Positions 1-5,916 of a DNA stretch of 8,185 bases are shown here, piece after piece. The position numbers and the translations under genes are program-made. The notes under the pieces are model-generated. The model was not told the DNA's origin. It saw nothing but the letters and a program-made list of their open reading frames with translations, and searched no databases. The stretch comes from Candidatus Blautia intestinipullorum (GTDB taxonomy: Bacteria > Bacillota > Clostridia > Lachnospirales > Lachnospiraceae), in contig DWVA01000044.1 of assembly GCA_019120475.1 (NCBI GenBank), positions 1 through 8,185 on the forward strand, given 5' to 3'. Every line of letters starts with the position of its first letter. Positions within the stretch are counted from its first letter, which is position 1.

Positions 1-39
1 TTTTGAGTCAAGTGCGTCTGCCAATTCCGCCACAGCGGC
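1..39 (-). tRNA. tRNA-Leu(CAA), 5' part, cut by window start
   Basis: Read on the minus strand from 39 down to 1, the sequence is a typical leucine tRNA 5' half. It has an acceptor strand GCCGCUG, U8, a D arm with the AAUUGG core, and an anticodon arm whose 5' stem strand is CUUGA. The loop reads C-U-C-A-A-A-A, so the anticodon is CAA, decoding UUG. The window begins directly after position 38 of the tRNA, so the 3' anticodon strand, the long variable arm expected of class II tRNA-Leu, the T arm and the acceptor 3' strand are missing. The identification rests on the D-arm consensus and anticodon loop alone. It lies downstream of the lysA-like gene on the same strand but has its own promoter. 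Confidence 0.92.
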
Positions 40-96
40 TTGTAAACCGGAAATTATTGTAACATAATTACCGGTTGTCTGCAAGCCTTTTTTATT
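37..96 (+). terminator. Terminator-like hairpin with T-run on the plus strand
   Basis: On the plus strand GGCTTG (37-42) pairs with CAAGCC (82-87). AACCGG (45-50) pairs with CCGGTT (71-76), and AATTAT (52-57) with ATAATT (64-69), leaving a six-base loop. The stem is followed at once by TTTTTTATT (88-96). This has the form of a Rho-independent terminator for plus-strand transcription. A plus-strand transcript reaching it would be antisense to the tRNA, so the job may be to stop such transcripts. On the minus strand no U-run follows, so it is not an obvious terminator for the lysA-like gene. It may instead act as a DNA dyad at the tRNA promoter. Confidence 0.5.
56..84 (-). promoter_or_regulatory. 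Promoter of the tRNA-Leu gene
   Basis: On the minus strand a -35 box TTGCAG (84-79) is followed by 17 bases and a -10 box TACAAT (61-56). Transcription would begin near position 49, about ten bases before the mature tRNA 5' end at 39. Spacing and position are right for a stable-RNA promoter. The -10 box and spacer lie inside an inverted repeat. Confidence 0.7.
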
Positions 97-112
97 CTGT
101 TCTGTATAAATT

Positions 113-1402
113 TTATTTTATTCTGTCCGCATCTTCCAGAAGCTTCTCATAGATCGGAAAACAGTCAAAAGTAGCAAAATAGTCCTTCGGCGTCTCCGCT
201 CTGCGGATCTGCTCAAAACTTCCGTCCTCATGAAGAAGGATCTCCGCTGATTTCAGTTTTCCGTTATAATTATATCCCATGGAAAAGCCGTGAGCGCCTG
301 TATCGTGGATCACCAGCAGATCTCCCATATCCACCTTTGGCAGATAACGGTCGATGGCAAATTTATCGTTATTTTCGCAAAGAGAGCCTGTAACGTCATA
401 AAGATGGTCGCAGGGTTCATTCTCTTTTCCCATCACAGTAATATGATGATATGCTCCATACATCGCAGGACGCATGAGATTTACTGCGCAGGCATCTACT
501 CCGATATATTCCTTGTGAGTATGCTTTTCGTGAATGGCTTTTGTTACCAGGCATCCATAAGGTCCCATCATAAACCTTCCAAGCTCTGTATAGATCGCCA
601 CATCGCCCATTCCTGCCGGCACAAGAACCTCTTCATATACCTGGCGCACGCCCTCTCCGATCACACGGATGTCGTTTGGCGTCTGATCCGGACTGTAGGG
701 AATTCCTATTCCGCCGGAAAGATTGATAAAGCTGATATGGGCTCCTGTTTCCTTCTGAAGCTTCACCGCCAGCTCAAACATTACTTTTGCAAGCATAGGA
801 TAGTATTCATTAGTGACTGTGTTGCTGGCAAGAAAAGCATGAATGCCGAATTCCTCCGCTCCTTTTTCTTTCAGAATACGAAAAGCGTCAAAAATCTGCT
901 CCGTAGTCATACCGTATTTCGCATCGCCGGGATTATCCATAATGTCGTTGCTGATCTTAAAAAGTCCGCCTGGATTGTAACGGCAGCTTATAACCTTCGG
1001 GATTCTCCCTACCGCCCTCTCAACGCTTTCAATATGGGTGATATCATCCAGATTGATAATGCCGCCTATCTCATCCGCATATCGGAACTCCTCTTCCGGC
1101 GTGTCGTTGGAGGAAAACATGATGTCCCCTTTTCGGCATCCAATGGCCTTCGCCATCATCAGCTCTGTCATGGATGAACAGTCGCAGCCGCAGCCGTACT
1201 CCTGAAGGATCTGGATCAGATACGGATTGGGAGTGGCCTTTACCGCAAAAAACTCTTTAAAGCCTTTGTTCCATGCAAAAGCTTCATTCAGTGCCTTTGC
1301 GTTTTCCCGGATTCCTTTTTCGTCGTATAAATGAAAAGGAGTGGGATACTGCGCCGTGATTTCCTTCAGTTTTTCCAGTGTCACAAATGGCCTTTTTTTC
1401 AT
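113..1402 (-). CDS. lysA: Diaminopimelate decarboxylase-like PLP enzyme (fold type III)
   Basis: Predicted cytoplasmic PLP-dependent decarboxylase of the alanine racemase-like fold. The expected reaction is meso-diaminopimelate to lysine, the last step of lysine synthesis. The 429-residue length fits the family. Visible landmarks are the PLP lysine in AVKATPNP (K55), a glycine-rich SGGIG (229-233), ELGR (273-276) for EPGR, the cysteine motif GSLCENND (339-346, C342), and GAHGFSM near 369-375. The start at 1402 has GAGGAG ten bases upstream. A longer reading to 1486 would run into the preceding gene and has no such site. Two pocket residues differ from the norm: the family's HxGS motif reads F-L-A-S at 190-193, and the tyrosine of GAYG is H371. 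The fold is certain. Exact substrate specificity is less sure, and a related amino acid decarboxylase is possible. It is the last gene of the corA operon. Confidence 0.85.
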   Translation of the reverse strand: MKKRPFVTLEKLKEITAQYPTPFHLYDEKGIRENAKALNEAFAWNKGFKEFFAVKATPNPYLIQILQEYGCGCDCSSMTELMMAKAIGCRKGDIMFSSNDTPEEEFRYADEIGGIINLDDITHIESVERAVGRIPKVISCRYNPGGLFKISNDIMDNPGDAKYGMTTEQIFDAFRILKEKGAEEFGIHAFLASNTVTNEYYPMLAKVMFELAVKLQKETGAHISFINLSGGIGIPYSPDQTPNDIRVIGEGVRQVYEEVLVPAGMGDVAIYTELGRFMMGPYGCLVTKAIHEKHTHKEYIGVDACAVNLMRPAMYGAYHHITVMGKENEPCDHLYDVTGSLCENNDKFAIDRYLPKVDMGDLLVIHDTGAHGFSMGYNYNGKLKSAEILLHEDGSFEQIRRAETPKDYFATFDCFPIYEKLLEDADRIK

Positions 1403-1425
1403 AATCTGTATTCTCCTCGTACTTA

Positions 1426-2280
1426 TTATTTTACATGCTGATGTGTAAATAGATGATCCTGACAGTATTCGTAATTTCCATTGCATTTGGAACAGAATCG
1501 GAATTCCAGATTCGGATCGTCCAGTTCAGTCCTTCCGCAGATCGCACACTTATGTTTGGAAATTCCTCCTGTCTGAGGATTCACCCTGCTCTGGGCTACA
1601 GCCTTCTGGAAATCACGTCTCCGTTTCACCTCTTTCGGGCGGAAACGCTGCATATGCCTTCCGCTGAAGAAAAACAAAATAAAATTCAGGAAGGAAGCCA
1701 CAATAGGAACAGCCATTACCCAGACGCCGTGTCTGATATAAGTTACCATATTATAAACAATGATAATGCCGTATACCCATGCCATCCATTTCATCTTGAT
1801 GGGAATGACAAACCACAGAAGGATCTGCATATCAGGATAGCTGGCGGCATAAGCCAGAAACACCGACATACTTACATAATAAGTTGTGAATACGCTGCCT
1901 ACCAGATAAATCCTTCCTGTAAGAAAGTAAGTCAGGAAAGCGGCTATCATCACAAACAAAAGTCCCATAAAAATGTAAAGGTTATAACGGAACGTTCCCC
2001 AGGTCCGTTCCAGAGACATTCCTATAGGGTAATAAAAAAACAAGATAGATATTGCAAACAGCAGAAAATTTCCGGTGCTTGGCGGATAGATCACCCAGGT
2101 AACAAGTCTCCAGATCTGTCCCCGGAGGATCATTGCGGGCTCCAGGCTCATCATGCTGAGAAGTCCCGGATTCGTATACATCAGGATATATCCCAGAACA
2201 TAACAGATCACAATATATAACGTCAGATTGTGAATTCCATAGCGCCCAAACTTTCTTTCCAGCTTATCAATCCAATTCAT
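1426..2280 (-). CDS. Rhomboid-fold membrane protein, likely non-proteolytic, with C-terminal zinc ribbon
   Basis: Predicted integral membrane protein of 284 residues with about seven hydrophobic segments (near 19-36, 54-66, 71-88, 99-121, 127-147, 151-180 and 186-206). The region GQIWRLVTW (54-62), N71, then GMSLERTWG (87-95) and a following tyrosine matches the rhomboid pattern of loop 1 and the E-x-x-x-G turn. The protease residues are not there. Where GxSG is expected the sequence runs TYYVSMSVF (133-141), and the last membrane segment has SFLNF with no catalytic histidine. After a basic stretch (211-225) comes a zinc-ribbon-like tail with C245, C248, C263 and C266, plus C273, H276, H280 and H282, predicted to lie in the cytoplasm. 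A pseudoprotease role in binding or handling membrane proteins is inference. AAAGGAG lies 13 bases before the ATG. It sits between corA and the lysA-like gene. Confidence 0.75.
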   Translation of the reverse strand: MNWIDKLERKFGRYGIHNLTLYIVICYVLGYILMYTNPGLLSMMSLEPAMILRGQIWRLVTWVIYPPSTGNFLLFAISILFFYYPIGMSLERTWGTFRYNLYIFMGLLFVMIAAFLTYFLTGRIYLVGSVFTTYYVSMSVFLAYAASYPDMQILLWFVIPIKMKWMAWVYGIIIVYNMVTYIRHGVWVMAVPIVASFLNFILFFFSGRHMQRFRPKEVKRRRDFQKAVAQSRVNPQTGGISKHKCAICGRTELDDPNLEFRFCSKCNGNYEYCQDHLFTHQHVK

Positions 2281-2317
2281 ATAATTTTTTCTTCTCCTTT
2301 TTCATTACAGAATTTCA

Positions 2318-3259
2318 TCAGAAAAATTTCTTTTTTGACAGCACAAAGGCTGCAATGATACTGACTGCTATGGATATCAGAATAACGATCAAGAATCCCC
2401 ACTGTGTACCGGAAAAAGGCATTCCTGAAGCGTTCAGGTTCATTCCGTATGCGCTGAATACGATCGTCGGGATGCTCATTACAATCGTAATGATCGACAG
2501 TACCTTCATCACATCATTCAGATTATTTGAAATAACAGACGCAAAAATGTCCACCATGCTTCTGAGGATCCCGCTGTATATATTCGCCATCTCGATCGCC
2601 TGAGTGTTCTCAATAATAACGTCTTCCAGAAGTTCCGTATCTTCCGGGTACTTCTTGATACTGTCCACCTTGATGAGCTTCTCCAGCACCGCCTCATTGG
2701 AACGAAGGGACGTGGTAAAATACACCAGAGACTTTTCCAGTTCCAGAAGCTCCACCAGTTCCTGATTTCGGGGCGATAAATGCAGTTTTTCTTCCACCTG
2801 CTCGCTCTTTTTGTCTATAATACGTAGATAGCGCAGGTACATACTGGCGTTCCGGTACAAAATCTGCAGGATGAAACGGGTTTTCATATAAGTAAAAAAG
2901 TTGCGGACCCGTCCTTCCATGAACCTTGTAAGCACCTGAGTATCTTCCAGACAGATCGTAAAGATCATTTTGTCCGTCACAATGATACCCAGAGGGATCG
3001 TTCCGTACCAGTCTTTTTCATTACGCTCTTCGATCATAGGCACGTCCACCAGAATTAACGTATAAGTATCTTCCACTTCAATACGTGAACGTTCTTCCTC
3101 ATCCAGAGGCGCCCTCAGATCATCCACCTCAATCTGGAACCGCTCGGAAATTTCAAATATTTCCGTTGCCGTCGGATTGGTAAGCGCGATCCAGCAGCCG
3201 TCCTGCGGTTCCTGTATCTCACGGATCGCGCCGTCTGATGTCCGGAAAATTCTTATCAT
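2318..3259 (-). CDS. corA: CorA-family divalent metal ion transporter
   Basis: Inner-membrane channel of the CorA/2-TM-GxN family, normally pentameric and importing Mg2+ (also Co2+ or Ni2+ in some members). The 313 residues show the usual layout: a soluble N-terminal alpha/beta domain (about 1-115, including the conserved APLDEEERSRIE), a long helical stalk (about 118-250), NNLNDVMKVLSIIT leading into TM1 (251-271), the signature YGMN (271-274), a short outer loop, TM2 (about 287-307) and a lysine-rich C terminus. Start 3259 is preceded by AAAGGGGG seven bases upstream and begins with MIRIF, as family members commonly do. A second in-frame ATG at 3313 with GGGAGG six bases upstream would add 18 residues that look like no domain. 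First gene of the operon with the rhomboid-like and lysA-like genes. Metal preference cannot be read from sequence. Confidence 0.9.
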   Translation of the reverse strand: MIRIFRTSDGAIREIQEPQDGCWIALTNPTATEIFEISERFQIEVDDLRAPLDEEERSRIEVEDTYTLILVDVPMIEERNEKDWYGTIPLGIIVTDKMIFTICLEDTQVLTRFMEGRVRNFFTYMKTRFILQILYRNASMYLRYLRIIDKKSEQVEEKLHLSPRNQELVELLELEKSLVYFTTSLRSNEAVLEKLIKVDSIKKYPEDTELLEDVIIENTQAIEMANIYSGILRSMVDIFASVISNNLNDVMKVLSIITIVMSIPTIVFSAYGMNLNASGMPFSGTQWGFLIVILISIAVSIIAAFVLSKKKFF

Positions 3260-3306
3260 CCCGCATCCCCCTTTCCACTCTCTGTCTCTCAGCGTCTGCC
3301 CCTGCA

Positions 3307-3358
3307 GGAGCATATACGTCCTCCCGGGTGCTGACACCGTACTTATCGGAAATGCTCC
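3307..3358 (-). promoter_or_regulatory. Inverted repeat in the corA 5' leader over an upstream start codon
   Basis: Given the promoter at 3380-3408, the corA message has a leader of roughly 114 bases. In it GGAGCAU (3358-3352) can pair perfectly with AUGCUCC (3313-3307). The second arm contains the alternative ATG at 3313. Between the arms is a small GGUG/CACC hairpin (3338-3335 with 3330-3327) and the GGGAGG ribosome site (3325-3320). A seven-base match is only modestly unlikely by chance in a leader of this size. It does not match the M-box magnesium riboswitch as I know it. Confidence 0.3.
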
Positions 3359-3379
3359 GCTCCCAAAAATACAGCTTTC

Positions 3380-3408
3380 ATTATAAGTTGTGCCATGTTT
3401 TTTGTCAA
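3380..3408 (-). promoter_or_regulatory. Perfect-consensus sigma-A promoter of the corA operon
   Basis: On the minus strand TTGACA (3408-3403) is followed by exactly 17 bases and TATAAT (3385-3380). Both hexamers are perfect matches to the housekeeping consensus. Transcription should start near 3373. It fires leftward into corA, the rhomboid-like gene and the lysA-like gene. Confidence 0.9.
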
Positions 3409-3521
3409 TTCTAATATCCTGTAATTCTCTGCATTTGTGAGCGCAATACAGGGATATCTTTAATTATTTACAAAGATTTAACAAAGTATCTGAGAAAATA
3501 CATTTCCCTTCTATGGGAAAC
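3409..3521. other. Intergenic spacer between divergent promoters
   Basis: This AT-rich spacer separates the -35 boxes of the corA and lactonase promoters. It holds a short tandem direct repeat, TTTACAAAG (3467-3475) then TTTAACAAAG (3477-3486). It also holds an isolated TTGTGAGCGC (3435-3444) that resembles half of a LacI-type operator without its partner. I see no ORF or RNA gene. The left arms of the dyad described separately lie at its right end. Confidence 0.5.
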
Positions 3522-3530
3522 TTGTTCTCA
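3491..3530. promoter_or_regulatory. Nested dyad overlapping the -35 of the lactonase promoter
   Basis: TGAGAA (3491-3496) is mirrored by TTCTCA (3525-3530). Inside them TTTCCC (3503-3508) is mirrored by GGGAAA (3515-3520) around a six-base centre. The outer right arm overlaps the -35 hexamer at 3522-3527, and the whole dyad lies upstream of the predicted start of transcription. A DNA-level operator is therefore more likely than an RNA hairpin. No particular regulator is recognised. Confidence 0.4.
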
Positions 3531-3550
3531 AAGCTTCTTTATGTTATAAT
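3522..3550 (+). promoter_or_regulatory. Extended -10 promoter of the lactonase-family gene
   Basis: TTGTTC (3522-3527), a 17-base spacer and TATAAT (3545-3550), with TG at 3542-3543 giving an extended -10. Transcription would start near 3557, leaving a leader of about 54 bases that ends in AGGAGG (3597-3602), eight bases before the ATG. Confidence 0.85.
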
Positions 3551-3610
3551 GACTCCAGTAGTGAACATCAGGAAATCAATCTGCATGTGCAAATTTAGGA
3601 GGCATTATTT

Positions 3611-4714
3611 ATGGGGAATAAAAAATACGTTGCTTATGTGGGAACCTATACTCACGGCAGCAGCAAGGGTATTCAGGTATATGATGTAGACGTGGAAAAA
3701 GGACTCCTGACAGAGCGCAGTGAAGTCAAGGTCAGCAATGCTTCGCATACGGCAGTCTCCAAAAACGGAAAATTTCTGTACTCCATTGAAGATGAAGGCG
3801 TCGCTGTATTTGAACGGGATGAGAACGGAGATCTGACAAGAATCAACAGTGTTGATATCGACGGAATGCGCGGCTGTTTCCTTGCTACAGACGTAGATGG
3901 AAAATACCTTTATGTGGCAGGCTATCATGACGGAAAGGTAACCGTCGTCCACACACACAAGGACGGCCGTCTCGGAAGCCTTATGGACGGTGTGTTCCAC
4001 AAGGGACTGGGAAGCGTGGCTGAACGCAATTTCCGTCCTCATGTAAACTGTGTTCGTCCTACTCCGGACAACAAGTATTTATGCGCTGTTGACAATGGCA
4101 TCGATCAGGTGAAGGTATACCGGATCAATAAAAGGCGCCATAAGCTTGAGCTTGTGGACATCCTCCGCTGTCCGAGAGAAAGCGGACCCAGGATCATCCG
4201 CTTCAGTGCGGACGGAAAATACGCCTACCTTCTTTTTGAGCTGAGCAACGAGATCAAAGTTTACAGCTACGACGGCAGCGGAAACACTCCTGAATTTGAA
4301 CTTCTTCAGAGTATTTCCACCCTGTCAAAGGAACACGACAAGGACGCTTATCACAACGCGGCTTCCGGTCTTGCTCTGGCGCCTGACGGAAAACATCTTT
4401 TCTGCACAACTGCAGGCGAGAATACAGTTTCCATGTACGAGATCGATCCGGAAACAGGGCTTCTTGAAAAGAAATTCACCCTCCCGATCAGCGGCGATTA
4501 TCCCAAGGATCTTGTGATTTTCCCGGACAACCGCCATATTGCAGTTGCCAACCACGCAAGCAATACCATAACCACTTTTACTGTTGATTATGATAAAAAC
4601 ATCATTGTCATGAACGGCAAACCGCATAAAATCGAAACTCCCAACTGCATTCACATCTGGCCGGTGCCGGAAGGGGATGCGGACGAAAAGGCAAAAGCTG
4701 AAAAAAGCGAATAA
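3611..4714 (+). CDS. Lactonase-family beta-propeller protein (6-phosphogluconolactonase-like, YbhE/Pgl type)
   Basis: A 367-residue protein of the seven-bladed propeller lactonase family that includes E. coli Pgl. Repeated blade strands of the form DGKYLYV, DNKYLCAV, DGKYAYLL and DGKHLFCT, each followed by a partner strand such as KVYRI or VSMYEID, run along its length. Family landmarks are PHVN (143-146), SGPR (191-194) with E210 in LLFEL, and the SGDYPKD stretch (294-300). By eye, the residues equivalent to the proposed His/Arg/Glu/Arg set of the related muconate lactonizing propellers are H144, R194, E210 and K299, so the last Arg would be Lys. No signal peptide, so cytoplasmic. The last ten or so residues are charged and disordered. 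Hydrolysis of 6-phosphogluconolactone is the default inference, but many family members have unknown substrates. It has a very strong ribosome site and is transcribed alone. Confidence 0.85.
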   Translation: MGNKKYVAYVGTYTHGSSKGIQVYDVDVEKGLLTERSEVKVSNASHTAVSKNGKFLYSIEDEGVAVFERDENGDLTRINSVDIDGMRGCFLATDVDGKYLYVAGYHDGKVTVVHTHKDGRLGSLMDGVFHKGLGSVAERNFRPHVNCVRPTPDNKYLCAVDNGIDQVKVYRINKRRHKLELVDILRCPRESGPRIIRFSADGKYAYLLFELSNEIKVYSYDGSGNTPEFELLQSISTLSKEHDKDAYHNAASGLALAPDGKHLFCTTAGENTVSMYEIDPETGLLEKKFTLPISGDYPKDLVIFPDNRHIAVANHASNTITTFTVDYDKNIIVMNGKPHKIETPNCIHIWPVPEGDADEKAKAEKSE

Positions 4715-4734
4715 GTCTTTCCCAACATATTTTC

Positions 4735-4790
4735 AAAAGAAAAAAGAAACAGAAGACTGCTGACTGCGGTTTTCTGTTTCTTCTTTTTTA
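4735..4790. terminator. Bidirectional Rho-independent terminator between convergent genes
   Basis: AAGAAACAGAA (4744-4754) pairs with TTCTGTTTCTT (4772-4782). The stem can extend inward with weaker pairs through 4755-4759 and 4767-4771. On the plus strand TTTTTT follows (4784-4789). On the minus strand the stem is followed by TTTTTTCTTTT (4745-4735). It can thus end both the lactonase transcript and the hemB-hemL-aroC transcript. Confidence 0.85.
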
Positions 4791-4818
4791 TATATTCTTT
4801 CGTGATATCTTAGCTATC

Positions 4819-5916
4819 TCATTTTTTTCTGTAAAATTCCTGGATATTATCCAGCCGCGCACTCATATTCGTAAACAGCGCATCCGTCAGAGCAAGAGCG
4901 CACATGGCCTCTACAACCACTACTGCCCTGGGAACAATGACAGGATCATGTCTTCCGCGGATTTCCAGGGAAATGTTTTCCCCTGTATTTGTAACTGTAT
5001 TCTGGGGCTGACTGATGGAAGCTGTTGGCTTTACCGTCGCTCTCACAATAATTTCGCTTCCATCGCTGATGCCTCCCATAATGCCGCCGGCATGGTTGGA
5101 AGTTTTCACGATCCTGCCGTTTTCCGCGCGGAATCCATCATTATCCGAAGATCCGTTCATCATGGAAACCTGAAATCCGTCGCCGATCTCCACTGCTTTC
5201 ACAGCTCCAATAGACATTACAGCCTGGGCAAGCACAGCGTCCAGTTTCTCAAAAACAGGAGTTCCCAGGCCTGCCGGCACTCCGTTTATCCGGCATTCGA
5301 TCACTCCTCCGGCGCTGTCATGGGCCTTCATACATTGCTCCAGATAGGCCGACGCTTCCTGCGCCGCCTGGGTATCCGGCATGTAAAACGCATTGTCAGC
5401 AATCTCCTCCGGGCAAAACTTCTTTATGGATACAGGCCCTACAGATTTTGTATAAGTACAGAAGGAAATACCGAGAGACTCCAGTATTTTCGCGGCGATG
5501 GCTCCTGCCGCCACCCGCCCGATGGTCTCTCTTCCGGAAGAGCGTCCGCCTCCCCGATAGTCCCGGAAACCGTATTTTGCGTCAAAGGTATAATCCGCAT
5601 GCCCTGGACGATAGGAAAAAGCAATGTTTCCGTAATCTCTGGAACGTTGATCCGTATTCCGGACAATAAGAGAAATTGGCGTTCCTGTAGTCTTACCCTC
5701 AAAAACACCGGAAAGTATCTCTACAAGATCTCCTTCCTTCCGCGATGTAGTATAACGGCTCTGTCCCGGCTTCCTTCTGTCCAGATATTTCTGAATGTCC
5801 TCCTCGCAGAGAGGAAGTCCTGCAGGGCAGCCGTCCACAACGGCTCCAAGGGCCTTTCCGTGGGATTCTCCCCATGTTGTCACTGTAAACTGTCTTCCAA
5901 ATGTTGATTTATTCAT
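4819..5916 (-). CDS. aroC: Chorismate synthase
   Basis: Converts 5-enolpyruvylshikimate-3-phosphate to chorismate, the last common step for aromatic amino acids and folate. It is cytoplasmic, tetrameric and needs reduced FMN. All three family signatures are present: GESHGKALGAVVDGCP (16-31), GRSSGRETIGRVAAG (124-138) and RGRHDPVIVPRA (320-331). The catalytic histidines of the family correspond to H19 and H106 (in RPGHAD). At 365 residues it is full length. I chose the ATG at 5916 because GAAAGGA ends seven bases before it. The ATG at 5922 is in frame but sits one base from that site. Either way the gene overlaps the end of hemL by 8 or 14 bases, implying translational coupling. It has no promoter of its own that I can see, so it should be made along with the hem genes. 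Confidence 0.97.
   Translation of the reverse strand: MNKSTFGRQFTVTTWGESHGKALGAVVDGCPAGLPLCEEDIQKYLDRRKPGQSRYTTSRKEGDLVEILSGVFEGKTTGTPISLIVRNTDQRSRDYGNIAFSYRPGHADYTFDAKYGFRDYRGGGRSSGRETIGRVAAGAIAAKILESLGISFCTYTKSVGPVSIKKFCPEEIADNAFYMPDTQAAQEASAYLEQCMKAHDSAGGVIECRINGVPAGLGTPVFEKLDAVLAQAVMSIGAVKAVEIGDGFQVSMMNGSSDNDGFRAENGRIVKTSNHAGGIMGGISDGSEIIVRATVKPTASISQPQNTVTNTGENISLEIRGRHDPVIVPRAVVVVEAMCALALTDALFTNMSARLDNIQEFYRKK

Noticed and set aside
290..1177. Long plus-strand open frame opposite the lysA-like gene
   Set aside because: It lies wholly antisense to a well-supported gene, has no recognisable protein pattern and no clear ribosome site. Such frames are common opposite real genes of this composition.
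1403..1486. 28-residue upstream extension of the lysA-like protein
   Set aside because: It overlaps the 3' end of the preceding gene in another frame and lacks a ribosome site. The ATG at 1402 has GAGGAG and a family-like N-terminus.
1453..2220. 255-residue plus-strand open frame opposite the rhomboid-like gene
   Set aside because: Antisense to the membrane segments. The composition is the mirror of hydrophobic codons and there is no recognisable protein.
3260..3373. Magnesium (M-box) riboswitch in the corA leader
   Set aside because: The leader is short for an M-box and I cannot find its conserved core or a transcription attenuator. Only a simple stem is visible.
3435..3450. TTGTGAGCGC resembling a lac-type operator
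   Set aside because: Only one half matches; the mirrored half is not there, so it is probably chance.
3605..4042. Minus-strand open frame opposite the start of the lactonase gene
   Set aside because: It would cross the lactonase ribosome site and start region. There is no promoter or ribosome site for it.
4948..5907. 319-residue plus-strand open frame opposite aroC
   Set aside because: Antisense shadow of chorismate synthase. The translation is rich in Ser, His, Arg and Cys with no domain-like pattern.
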